Of a DNA stretch of 64,000 bases, positions 10,801 to 19,911 are shown piece by piece. The stretch comes from Rosellinia necatrix (taxonomy: Eukaryota; Ascomycota; Sordariomycetes; Xylariales; Xylariaceae), in the NCBI GenBank assembly GCA_021209875.1, contig JAGYVD010000012.1, forward strand, positions 1 to 64,000, in the 5' to 3' direction. Made by a program: the position numbers and the translations under genes. How positions within the stretch are numbered: the first letter of the stretch is position 1; each line of letters begins with the position of its first letter. The notes beneath the pieces are model-generated. The model was not told the DNA's origin, did not search any database, and saw only the letters and a program-made list of their open reading frames with translations.

Positions 10801-13800
10801 CAGACTGGTTCAACGGTAGGTGTCTGAAATGATGCTTAATGTACAGTCGGAATCTTTATATTTAAATAATTTAAATATACCAAGGCTTTATGTAAACCGT
10901 TTTGGTTATAAAGTACAGGGGGGGTATATTAACTCTTAATGTATATGCTTTTTAGATTTGGTAGGTGTTTGTTCATATCTTTTAGTGAGTTTCTGATTTA
11001 CTAGAATAGCGGCAAATCAAAGTTCTCTTTCAGCCTTTTTAACTAATAGAGTAGGTGATTGTTTTTTAACTATAGGTATGTTTGCTATTTTATGATGTTT
11101 AGGTAATAAGAAAAAAAATAATGTTTTCAAATGTGAATATTCTAGTGCTAGTTATACTTACGTGGCTGCCCTTCGGATTAGTAAAGCCGCAAAAAATAAT
11201 AGAAATATTTCTTCTCGTTCCTACGAAGCGGGCTATCCTCTGGAAGTCCTGGGCGAAAGGCAGATAAGAAGATATTCAACTAGTTTCTCAAACCTGGAAG
11301 GAAGAAGCCAATTCCTGTCTAGTCAAGTAAAAATAAATTGTAACCTTGGATCTTATTTAGCTGGATTAATAGAAGGTGACGGGTACATTGGTGTGCAGGA
11401 TCCTAATACTGATGCTAAAGTTATACACCGGCCAAAGATTATTATTGCTTTTAATATTAAGGATAAACCTTTAGCTAAAAAATTATCTGCTGAATTAAAT
11501 GTAGGTAGAGTACTTGATCGAGAAAAGTCTGGTATTGTTATATTACAAATTTTAGCTAAGGAAGATGTTTTAAAAATTATTAATTTAATTAATGGATTTA
11601 TGCGTACACCTAAGATAGAAGCTTTACATAGAGCTATTCGTTGAATAAATGAGCGAGATAATATTTCAATACCTCTACTAGGGTTAGACACTTCCCCTTT
11701 AGACAGTAATAATTGATTGGCTGGTTTTACTGATGCGGATGGTTGTTTTAGTATAACGGTTTATGACACCAAGAAAAATGGAGTTTTTTTAAGAACAAGG
11801 GTTCAAACTTCATTTCGAATAGAAGTGAAACAGAATTATTCTAGAGATGTTTGTGCTTCCTTAGCCCTTCGCTCGACGAGCGAGCTGGGCTGCGGAGCCG
11901 GTGGTAGTGGTTATTTTAATATTTTAAGTGAAATCTCTTCTTTTTTCACTGTTAATCTCTACACTAGAACTAGAAAAACTGAAGATAAAATTTATTATGC
12001 TTATGCTGTTGTTGCTCATAATTCTAGAAGTCATGGGATTGTTCGAAATTATTTTGATCGTTATCCTTTATATTCTTCTAAATATCTAGCTTATAAAGAT
12101 TGATGTTTAGTTCAAGATTTACAGACAGGAAATTTAAGTAAAGAGAAGTTGGATAAGATAAAACTAATTAAAAATAATTTTAATAGTAAGCGACTAGTAT
12201 TTGATTTTTCACATTTGGATTGTTTTTATTTTAATTAAATTGCCGTGGGTGGTAGTAATATCGCTCTTATTATATAACTATATGCGGGAAACTCCTAAAG
12301 TCTTTTTATAGGTATACTATGAAAACATTTTTTAATGCGCACATAGACCTTAAACATTAAAAAGAATAGATCTTGTTTTAATAGAATAAGTGATAATGGA
12401 CAATCCGCAGGAAACGTTAAATATATATTTATTTATATATAGAGGATCCTCAGAGACTGCACGTTATACCCCTTTTATATGCAAACTATATGCAAGCGAG
12501 GGTGAAGATACAGTCCAATTATAATCTAACGATTATAAATTAATTGAATTTAGATTATGCTACAGTTTTTTCATTAGCTCCTTATGTTAATGAAAATGTG
12601 ATTACTATTATAGGAATATGTTTATTAATAGGTGCAATGGCAAAAAGTTCTCAAGTAGGACTTCACGTATGATTACCTATGGCGATGCCCAAAAAAAAGT
12701 CGCAGATGGTCAATGAACAGTAACCGCTTTAATGGTTATGGTAAGGTTCGACCATAGAACCGTATTAGAAATATAGCAAGGATTAAACCAAATATATTTC
12801 GTAGATACGGAGATTCCAGACTGGACTTAAAAGCTACTGAGGTGAAAACGGTCAAAATGTTCCGTAGTCAAGACCGTCGGTATTTTAATGTATCGCTACA
12901 GACTGGGTCACCACGGGGTGGCTGAAATGCTGCTGAATGTACAGTCGGAAGCTCTATGAAGTTTTATATAGGAATACAAAGTAGATTTTCTATATTCAAT
13001 TTATACAAAAAGTGCTTTGGGAAAGGTTATTTACTCAAGTAAAACTTGATGTAAACAAACGTGAAAAACATGGCAGTTACTATTTTTATAAATCTCAAAT
13101 TTATAAAACAAAGGAGATACTTAAAAGATCATATTCTACCCTTCCTCCTACTAAAGAGGAAGTTGGTAATAAGGATCTAACAGTTGTTCTGGACGAAGAT
13201 AAAACCAAGAATACTAAAAATAAAATAGATCCTTGGTTTATTACAGGTTTTGCTGATGCGGAGTCGTCTTTCATGGTTATAGTTACAAAAGACTCTCGTA
13301 AGACTACCGGTTGAAGGGTAAGAGTGATATTTTCTATCGCTCTTCACAAAAATGATCTAGATATCTTGCACCAAATTAAATCTTATTTTGGTGGAGTCGG
13401 AAATATTATAAAAGAGCGTGAAAATAGTTTGGTTTATAGAGTATATAATCTAAAACATATAGCCACGGTTATTTTAGCTCATTTCGATAATTTCCCTTTA
13501 ATTACTGAAAAACGAGCAGATTATTTGTTATTTAGTCAGGTGGTTAAATTAATGGAAAATGGTACACATTTAACTTGTGAAGGTTTGGAGAAGGTTTTAG
13601 CCCTTAAAGCTTCATTAAATAAGGGTTTAACTCCTGTTTTAAAAGCTGCTTTTCCGCCGGGGCCCCAGGATTTTTCAATAAAAATTTAACATTATTCCAA
13701 TGATGAGGCCCTCAAATTTAGAGCAGAAAATACCTAACCCTTACTGATTAGCGGGACTTACTAGTGGTGAAGGTTGTTTTGATATTAATGTTGTTAAATC

Positions 13801-16800
13801 TCGTTACGTAGAAATGCGTTTTAGAATTACTCAACATACTAGAGATGAAGCACTTTTGTTAAGTTTAATTCCTTACTTAGGGTGTGGCCATTATTCTAAG
13901 AGTAAAGATAATAACTATGGACAATACAAATCTTCTAAGTTTTCGGATATCACTAATAATATAATTCCGTTTTTTAAGGAATATCCTGTGTTAGGTATTA
14001 AAGCTCAAGATTTTGAAGATTGATGTAAAATAGCTGACATTGTAAAGATGGGTAACCATTTAACTTCAGCAGGTTTAACTGAAATTAACCAAATTAAAGA
14101 AGGAATGAACAGAGAAAGACGAAAAGAGGATGCCGAAAAAGAAGGACGAACATGAGATGCTGAAGATTAAAGTATGGAGTTTAGTCTTCTCTTAATCCTT
14201 TGCGTGCATCATATTTCTTATATCTATTATATTCTTACTTAAAAAACTATTCTTCGTTTTTATCTCTTTTTATGTGGCTGAATGTACAGTCGGAAGCTCT
14301 ATTTATTTGACAGGTGTATTCGGAATAAACTATCTTTATTGATTATTATTTTACACCGTGAGCTTTGGGAAGGTCCTACTCCTGTTTCTGCTTTAATACA
14401 CGCGGCCACTATGGTAACTGCAGGTGTATACTTATTAATCCGTTCATCTCCTTTGATAGAATATAGTTCTACTGTATTATTATTATGTTTATGATTAGGT
14501 GCTATCACTACAGTGTTTAGTTCTCTTATTGGATTATTTCAACAAGATATTAAAAAAGTTATAGCTTACTCTACTATGAGTCAATTGGCTCAAAAATATA
14601 CAGATCATTTAAGTATATTTAGGCATCAAACTGTTTGCGAGCATATTGTTTCCACAATAAAAAAATGATTTTATTTTAGTATATTTTCTTGAGATATTTC
14701 TTTTAGGGATCCCTTGCGCAAAGAATCAACTATAAATAAGTTTGGTGCAAAAATGAAGATTGTCTGCGCAAGCTGCGCAAGCGTAAGTTTACCTCAATTT
14801 AGAAGTTTTTCAACTATAAGTAAGGAGTTAGCTTACAGTAAATTAAATCCTTATTATGTAACAGGATTTGCAGATGCTGAGGGACCTGGTTGTTTTTTAA
14901 TAAATATCGTACGTAGATCAGATCAAAAACTAGGGTATAATGTAAATTTGATGTTTAAAATAAACTTACATTTAAAAGATAAATTGCTATTAGAAAAAAT
15001 TAGTGATTTTTTTGGTAAAATTGGTAATATTACTGTTAGAAAAATTGAATCGGTTGAATACGTAGTTAGTTCTATAAAAGATTTGGAGATAGTTATTAAG
15101 CATTTTGATGATTATCCTTTGATAACTCAAAAATGGTCCGATTTTCAACTATTCAAATGAACATTTGAATTAATTAAACAAAAACAACATTTAGTTAAAG
15201 AAGGTTTATATAAAATATTGTCTTTAAAAGCTAGTCTTAATAAAGGTTTATCAGGTGAATTAAAGACTGCTTTCCCTAATACTGTTCCTTTTCCAAGACC
15301 TAAAAATTTTACACCTAAATTAAAAGATAAAAATCCACATTGAATATCTGGTTTTGTCGATGGTGACGGGTGTTTTTATATATCATTAACTAATAATTTA
15401 ACTGGTATAGGTTTAATCTTTAAAGTTACACAACACACTAGAGATGCTGATTTACTGAAAGAATTTATTAATTATTTTAATTGCGGACGTTATTCTATTT
15501 GTTCTAAAGAAGCAGGAGATTTTATCGTGACTAAATTTAGTGATATTAATACGAAAATTATCCCTTTTTTTAACAAGTATCCTTTACAAGGTACTAAGTT
15601 ATTAGATTTTATGGATTTCAACGTAGTTGCAAAATTAATTGAAAACAAAACTCATCTTACTTCAGAGGGCTTTGAAAGAATTAAACAAATAAAAATAGGT
15701 ACAAATAGAGGAAGAATAATTAACCCTAAGCTAACATACACGGCGAAAAGAACTTATATAACTCTACGTTCTTATTCAAATAAATCTTCAGATTTATCTC
15801 AAATTTCTTTTAATGAATGATTATCAGGATTAATAGATGGGAAGGGTCAGTTTTTTAAATCTAAAAAAGGGTATGCTAATTTTAAAATAGTAATGAAAGA
15901 AGAAGATAAATTAGCACTTTATAATCTAAAACATAAATTTGGGGGATCTATTAAAAAGATATCTTCAGAGACAAAACTTAAATATAAGTTGCAACATAAA
16001 AAAGGATTAATTCAATTAATTAATAGTGTTAACGGTTTAATTCGAAATCCTGCCAGGATGTTAGAATTAAATAGGGTTTGTTTATTATATAATATAGAAT
16101 TTAAAATGGCTGAACCTTTAACTTATTTAAACGGCTGATTTAGTGGGTTTCTAGATAGTGATGGTTCAATACACTTTAATGTAAAGTCAAATCAATTAAT
16201 TTTAAGTGTAACTCAAAAAAATAAATATTTATTAGATCCTATAAGAGATTTATATTCAGGAAGAATAAAACTTCTTAAATCTAAAGAAGCATTTGAGTAT
16301 TGTATTTATAGAAAACTAGAAATTTTAAATCTTATAGATAACTATTTTATAAAATACCCTTTAAAGTCTAGTAAAAGACATAAATTAGAATTAATTAAAC
16401 AATTATTTTCCTTAGATGTTAAAACAGTATACCCTTCTTTAAATGGACAAATCTTAGGTGATATAGTTAATTTAAAGAAAAAACAATTATTAATAGAAAA
16501 AATAAATTATAAATAAAATTTTATATTGTGGGAAAATATGCGTAGAGGCTATATGTATTATAATTATTATAGCTAATTCGCAGATAACCAAAGCTCGTGA
16601 TTATTTATATAATAATCACTGTAATTTCAAGTTTTTTAATTCATTTACCATTATAAGGTTATACATTATGTTTGTGTTAAAAAAATGAAAATTTGAAATT
16701 ACCAGAAAGTTAGTAGGAATCTCAGAGGCCATACGTTTGATATTAGTCTTTATTAAATTAAAATTAATTAATTTAATGCCAAAATTATTTATCTTAAATA

Positions 16801-18881
16801 CACACATCTTTATAAATAAAATTCGTTTTTTACCGACCAGGTCTCCTCTTCTGGAAGAGACGCCTAGCACACCAGGTCCAGGTCCAGGTCCAGGTCCAGG
16901 TTCAGGTCCAGGCCCAGGTCCCTTTATTGGTGTGCGCAAGGCTAAATCACCTTTATTAAAGAAGAAATATTGCTTAATATTTAGTAAAAATATAAATACT
17001 AATAGTTTAGATAATCTAAATACAGATTCAGATGATCTTGCTTTTAGAGAATGATTAGCAGGATTAATAGATGGAGATGGTTACTTTTTATTATCTAAAA
17101 ATGGATACAATAGTTGTGAAATAACTATGGACGCTAGAGATAAAAAAGTTTTATATTTAATACAACAAAAATATGGTGGATCAGTTAAACAAATTTCAAA
17201 TGCTTATGCCTTTAAATATAAATTAAGAAATAGAGCTGGTTTAATAGCAATAATAAATGATATAAATGGATTAATTAGAAATCCTGTACGTTTATTACAA
17301 ATGAATAAGCTTTGCGTAAAATTTGATATAGAATTAAAGTATTCAGACAATATTGCATTTAATAATGGGTGGCTTAGTGGATTTATTGATAGTGATGGGT
17401 CAGTATATTATAGTGAATCCTCGGGACAAGTTTTTATAAGTATATCTCAAAAAAAATAAATTTTTATTGGAACCTTTAATAGATATCTACGGGGGAAGAG
17501 TGGATATTTCTAGTCCTAAATTAGAAGCATTTAAATATGTTATCTATAGAAAGGCTGAATTATTTAATTTAATAGATAATTATTTTAGTAAATATCCTTT
17601 AAGAACAGAAAAAATGAAAAGAGTTAATTTAATAAAACAGTTTTATTTAAGTAGAATAAGTAAAAAAAAATAAAGATGTTGTAAAATTTAATGAATGAGT
17701 AAAATTTCAAGATAAATGAGAAAAATTTCAAGATTAATAAAGAAATGGTCCAGGTTACGTCATATTAATTTATGATAGTAATTTCGCAATTAGGTATGAT
17801 GGTAATAGCTATAGGTCTTTCTTCTTATAATGTAGCTCTCTTCCATTTAGTTAACCATGCTTTTTATAAAGGGTTATTGTTTTTAGGTGCTGGTGCGGTA
17901 ATTCATGCTGTAGCTGACAATCAGGATTTTAGAAAATACGGAGGGTTAATTTCATTTTTACCTTTAACATATTCAGTTATACTTATAGCTAGTCTTAGTT
18001 TAGTTGCCTTTCCTTTTATGACGGGATTTTATAGTAAAGATTTTATATTAGAGTCTGCTTTTGGTCAATATTACTTTAGTAGTATAGTTGTCTATGTTAT
18101 AGCCGTAATAGGAGCTATATTTACTACTCTTTATTCAGTAAAAGTTCTTTATTTAACTTTCTTAACTCCGGCATTAGGTCCTAAAATTCATTACTTTAGA
18201 GCTCACGAAGGAGACCTGTTTTTAGTTTTACCTTTAATAATATTAGCGTTGTTTTCTATTTTTTTTGGTTATATTACCAAAGACATCTTCATAGGTTTAG
18301 GTTCGGGATTCTTTATAGATAACTCGATTTTTATTCACCCTATGCATGAGATAACTATTGACACTGAATTTGCTATTCCTGTTATTTTTAAACTTTTACC
18401 TTTATTATTTACAGTAATATTTAGCGTGTTAGCTATTGTTATCTCTGAATTTTTACCCGAACTAGTTATTTATTTTAAATTATCCAGATTTGGTTACTAT
18501 TTTTACGGTTTCTTTAATCAAAGATTCCTTATCGAGATGCTATACAATAAATATATTACTGGATTAGTGTTATATCTTGGAGGTCAAACTACAAAGATTT
18601 TAGATAAAGGAAGTATAGAATTATTGGGACCTTTCGGTTTAGAAAAAGGTTTAATTAACTTAAGTAAAAGTATAAATAAGTTAAGTAATGGAATGGTTAC
18701 AAGTTACGCTTTATTCTTTTTACTAGGGTTTAGCGTTTATATGATTATTGTTTATCTAACTATGTTTTTTTCTGAGGGAGTACACTTGAAGGTCAGTGAA
18801 ATTAGTTTAATTTTATTATTAGGTTTTTTTACATTAGTTAATTTAAAAAACAGTAAACCCTTTTCATCTAGTCCTAATTAG
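4864..18881 (+). CDS. nad5: NADH dehydrogenase subunit 5 (six exons)
   Basis: ND5 is the large antiporter-like membrane subunit of complex I. Exons: 4864-5187, 6600-6701, 10961-11104, 12547-12686, 14368-14581 and 17787-18881. They join in frame to 672 codons plus TAG, a normal length. Landmarks are [17 protein letters not shown] at the N-terminus, [59 protein letters not shown] (quinone/proton-channel helix) and [20 protein letters not shown] is used for Trp. The start ATG overlaps the nad4L stop. Every junction has U before the 5' site and G before the 3' exon. No frame break is seen in these exons, unlike nad4L, cox2 and nad1. Confidence 0.95.
5188..6599 (+). mobile_element. Group I intron 1 of nad5
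   Basis: It interrupts between the codons for DP and HIQRFF. Core segments at 5215-5465: GGGGATAAACTGTCAAA, CGGGGAACTCCTAAAGC, GATCGTGGATCTAAATCAG, and AAGAGCAAC. It is the same core type as in cox2 and nad4. It carries a LAGLIDADG ORF. Confidence 0.8.
5587..6518 (+). CDS. LAGLIDADG homing endonuclease (nad5 intron 1), one frameshift
   Basis: Two motifs are present: [11 protein letters not shown] near 5635 and [12 protein letters not shown] near 6110. Each is followed by the usual alpha-beta-beta-alpha fold signs ([30 protein letters not shown]). The acidic residues of both motifs are present. The frame slips once, near 5861-5870, where [18 protein letters not shown] would be expected. With TGA as Trp the rest is open to TAA at 6516-6518. 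The start is uncertain; the frame is open from 5587. Confidence 0.8.
6702..7589 (+). CDS. LAGLIDADG endonuclease/maturase fused to nad5 exon 2
   Basis: The frame continues without a stop from exon 2 (codon for G of GWEG) to TAA at 7587-7589, 295 codons. After a hydrophobic leader and a basic linker, the family core starts [21 protein letters not shown]. The second motif region is [16 protein letters not shown], and the protein ends [11 protein letters not shown], the usual ending of this subfamily (LAGLIDADG_2 type, as in cob intron 6). Exon-fused ORFs of this type are released by proteolysis and can act in splicing or homing; which applies here is inference. Confidence 0.8.
7591..8472 (+). 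CDS. Second LAGLIDADG ORF in nad5 intron 2, one frameshift
   Basis: The frame starts right behind the first ORF. Motif 1 is [15 protein letters not shown] near 7740, with N in place of the usual acidic residue. The later motif region is [19 protein letters not shown]. The frame stops at 8248-8250, but continues in another frame as [22 protein letters not shown] and on to about 8472. One base is therefore out near 8234-8238, in TTTTGAAAACC. The altered first motif suggests that cutting activity is lost. Confidence 0.65.
8486..8830 (+). pseudogene. Decayed third LAGLIDADG gene in nad5 intron 2
   Basis: [15 protein letters not shown] near 8486 matches the start of the first ORF of this intron, and the following bases parallel 7040-7340 closely ([23 protein letters not shown], then [17 protein letters not shown] in shifted frames). 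Stops and frame changes are frequent, and a GC-rich stretch (8811-8905) ends the similarity. Confidence 0.7.
9088..9600 (+). pseudogene. Decayed copy of the nad4L start and nad5 N-terminus
   Basis: 9088-9230 matches the nad4L 5' end, including upstream bases (ATATACAATG) and YITLILF...NRKNIILI in broken frames. 9257-9600 is an open frame (start at 9257). It includes a nad4L-like end (AAFYSLRLS), then [29 protein letters not shown], the counterpart of the nad5 N-terminus [24 protein letters not shown]. The copy is diverged, lies inside nad5 intron 2, and runs towards the GIY-YIG ORF that follows. No function can be claimed. Confidence 0.8.
9616..10305 (+). CDS. GIY-YIG homing endonuclease (nad5 intron 2)
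   Basis: The catalytic core has KSGVYRW (GIY) and [14 protein letters not shown] (YIG with its arginine). It continues [21 protein letters not shown] and [16 protein letters not shown] (catalytic Glu region). NUMOD3-like [12 protein letters not shown] and a NUMOD1-like tail ([22 protein letters not shown]) follow. The frame is open in code 4. Upstream it is separated from the nad5-like fragment by a GC cluster (9587-9617) that breaks a probable original fusion. It is closely similar to the GIY-YIG gene at 40311-41036. Confidence 0.85.
10523..10570. repeat. GC/AT hairpin element (TCGCCTTCGTGCGATTTTTC type)
   Basis: CGCCTTCGTGCGATTTTTC is followed by the inverted AT arms TTTTTCTGTATAGAAAAA. 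It is a copy of a dispersed element also seen near 19721, 32790, 33741 and 34211, and in the opposite orientation near 19198, 41728 and 56301. Confidence 0.75.
11105..12238 (+). CDS. LAGLIDADG endonuclease fused to nad5 exon 3
   Basis: The open frame continues from exon 3 to TAA at 12236-12238, 377 codons. Motif 1 is [13 protein letters not shown] near 11356 and motif 2 is [12 protein letters not shown] near 11715, both with intact acidic residues. [15 protein letters not shown] before motif 2 and [18 protein letters not shown] near the end are family signatures. An in-frame GC cluster (about 11872-11908, coding [15 protein letters not shown]) interrupts the second domain without breaking the frame. 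Another GC-rich piece lies in the leader near 11163. The enzyme may still fold, but that is inference. Confidence 0.85.
11105..12546 (+). mobile_element. Group I intron 3 of nad5
   Basis: It lies between LG and NLDYATVF. The core follows the ORF at 12280-12540: TATGCGGGAAACTCCTAAAG, GACAATCCGCAGGAAAC, GAGGATCCTCAGAGACT and AGATACAGTCC, ending at G12546. These P, Q, R and S elements are of the IB type that also fills cox1. Confidence 0.8.
12687..14367 (+). mobile_element. Group I intron 4 of nad5
   Basis: It lies within the Met codon of WLPMAM|EGPTPV. The core is at 12840-12957: GGTGAAAACGGTCAAAA, AGACCGTCGG, CGCTACAGACTGGGTCACC and ATGTACAGTCGGAAGC. A shorter copy of the last segment (CTGAATGTACAGTCGGAAGC) recurs at 14278-14302, so the HE gene is bracketed by a repeat of core sequence. 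Confidence 0.8.
13012..14170 (+). pseudogene. LAGLIDADG endonuclease (nad5 intron 4) split by a GC/AT element
   Basis: The first half (13012-13689) has [13 protein letters not shown], where S replaces the G of the motif but the acidic E stays. It also has [18 protein letters not shown] and [15 protein letters not shown]. The second half reads [14 protein letters not shown], then [14 protein letters not shown], and ends with TAA at 14168-14170. Between them a GC/AT element (about 13653-13690) adds a short out-of-place tail and a stop. A similar element sits at the same place in the nad4L intron gene. Without it the frames would join at [12 protein letters not shown]. Confidence 0.8.
14582..16516 (+). 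CDS. Tandem double LAGLIDADG protein (four motifs) fused to nad5 exon 5
   Basis: One frame runs from exon 5 to TAA at 16514-16516, 644 codons, more than twice the usual length. The first enzyme has [14 protein letters not shown] and [13 protein letters not shown]. After a linker (near 15730-15800) a second enzyme follows with [13 protein letters not shown] and [14 protein letters not shown]. In the third motif a K stands where the catalytic acidic residue belongs, so the second domain is probably unable to cut as usual; a maturase role is possible. No frame break is seen in code 4. The second enzyme belongs with the next gene (16737-17673) and with nad1 intron 2. Confidence 0.85.
16737..17673 (+). 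CDS. LAGLIDADG endonuclease with Gly-Pro repeat, one frameshift
   Basis: The leader contains an in-frame (Gly-Pro)n stretch coded by CCAGGT repeats (16871-16922). Motif 1 is [14 protein letters not shown] near 17055 and motif 2 is [14 protein letters not shown] near 17370. The frame stops at 17457-17459 after an A-run and resumes at 17467 as [15 protein letters not shown] to 17673, so one base is out in the A-run. It is a sister of the second half of the preceding fused ORF. The start is not certain. Confidence 0.8.
16871..16922. repeat. CCAGGT hexamer repeat coding Gly-Pro
   Basis: Eight or so tandem CCAGGT-type units lie in frame within an endonuclease leader, giving alternating Gly-Pro. 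Confidence 0.85.
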
Positions 18882-19197
18882 AATCCCGAGGCCTACCCGA
18901 ACTTAGATAGAATGAGGGGTCCTGCCCCTAGAACGACTACGTAAGTGTTTAGATTCTTCGGTTGTAGCTTTCCCTTTTATCTTTCTTAAATCTCTTACTA
19001 CTAGAGTAAATTACTTAAAAAGTTTTAATAGATATAATCCAGTGGCTATTAACTCTTTGGATTTAAATGTTCCAGGTTTTTTGAGGTTTTGTTCAACTTC
19101 ACTCTCTACGAAGTTTTCTATTCGAAGGACTCCGTAAGGGTTTTAAGACAAAAAAGGGACTCCGACTACGTTAGGTGTTGGTTATTTTAGCACTACT

Positions 19198-19295
19198 AGC
19201 CGCGCTTCGCATAAAAAAAAATATATTTTTTTTTATTAATTTTTCTATACAGAAAAATCGCACGAAGGCGAGGCGCGCGCTTGCGCGCGCTGGGT
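19198..19295. repeat. Composite palindromic element
   Basis: The order is GCGCTTCGCATAAAA, a T-run, TTTTTCTATACAGAAAAA, CGCACGAAGGCGAGG, then a GCGCGCTTGCGCGCG hairpin. It has the same order of parts as the elements at 41728 and 56301. Confidence 0.8.
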
Positions 19296-19720
19296 CGGAG
19301 GCTAGTCTTAAATTAATTAATGAAACAGGTCCCTTCGGCCGCGTAGCGGCCTGGGTAGCTCCGCTAAGGAAGGCTTGTACTGATAATTGTGATAAGTTTT
19401 CTATGTAGTCTAAATTCTCGAGATACTAGTGAATTAAAAAAAATATAAACAAGAATTTGCATCTAGATATACTTCACCGTAATTAAATCTAGACGATCAA
19501 ACGACTACGTAAAATTATAGCGAATAAACCAAAGGGTTTAGCAATTGCATATAAGGATAATCTTGAAGCTCTAATTTTGTTTAAACTATTATCTCTAATT
19601 TATACTCTCTACGAAGTCCTTGCTGCTTTATTTATACCCTCTACGAAGTCCTTGCTGCTTTATCTTCTGTTTTCTCTCCTTTATACAAGTTCTGACCTCT
19701 GGTTTCTCTTAGTGCTTAGC

Positions 19721-19830
19721 CCTCGCCTAAAAGTCCGTGCGATTTTTCTGTATAGAAAAATTAATAAAAAAAAAAAAACAAATGTGTTTTTTTATAAGGC
19801 CGCTATGCGGCCTGGGTATCTTCGCTACGG
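19721..19830. repeat. Composite palindromic element, reverse orientation
   Basis: CCCTCGCCTAAAAG, GTGCGATTTTTCTGTATAG, an A-run, and then GGCCGCTATGCGGCCTGGG. The order is reversed relative to the copy at 19198. Confidence 0.75.
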
Positions 19831-19911
19831 GGATAATACTCTTTGTATAAAATATATAAAGTAAATAAGTGTAATTAACTTTAACAATAAAAATTATACT
19901 CTCCCAACCTT

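Larger units (their letters stand above)
6702..10960 (+). mobile_element. Group I intron 2 of nad5, large composite
   Basis: At 4.26 kb, this intron splits the GWEG|VGVCSY region. In order it holds: a LAGLIDADG ORF fused to exon 2, a second LAGLIDADG ORF, a decayed third one, a decayed copy of nad4L-nad5 sequence, a GIY-YIG ORF, and the 3' group I core (10720-10960: GTTGAAAACGATTAAA, GATCGTAGG, GCGACAGACTGGTTCAAC, ATGTACAGTCGG). The piled-up contents suggest repeated invasion of one intron. Confidence 0.75.
14582..17786 (+). mobile_element. Group I intron 5 of nad5, with two endonuclease genes
   Basis: It splits YSTMS|QLGMMV. The intron begins with CAATTGGCT, which mimics the first bases of the next exon (CAATTAGGT). 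It holds a long exon-fused double LAGLIDADG ORF and then a second, separate LAGLIDADG gene preceded by core-like pieces (GCAGATAACCAAAGC near 16580, GAATCTCAGAGGCCATACG near 16718). Two introns may be joined here. Confidence 0.75.
18882..19911. other. nad5-cob spacer with GC palindromes
   Basis: There is no convincing gene. The spacer holds repeated ACTACGTAA, CTACGAAGT and TCCTTGCTGC pieces, two large palindromic elements (19198-19295, 19721-19830) and a copy of the CGGCCGCGTAGCGGCCTGGG hairpin (19325-19371). A short open stretch at 18955-19140 (SVVAFPFIF...) resembles the leader of an intron ORF but has no domain. Confidence 0.6.

Noticed and set aside
18955..19140. Short open stretch after nad5 as a gene
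   Set aside because: It is under 65 codons, ends in a repeated GC piece, and has no domain. It looks like the leader of a lost intron ORF.
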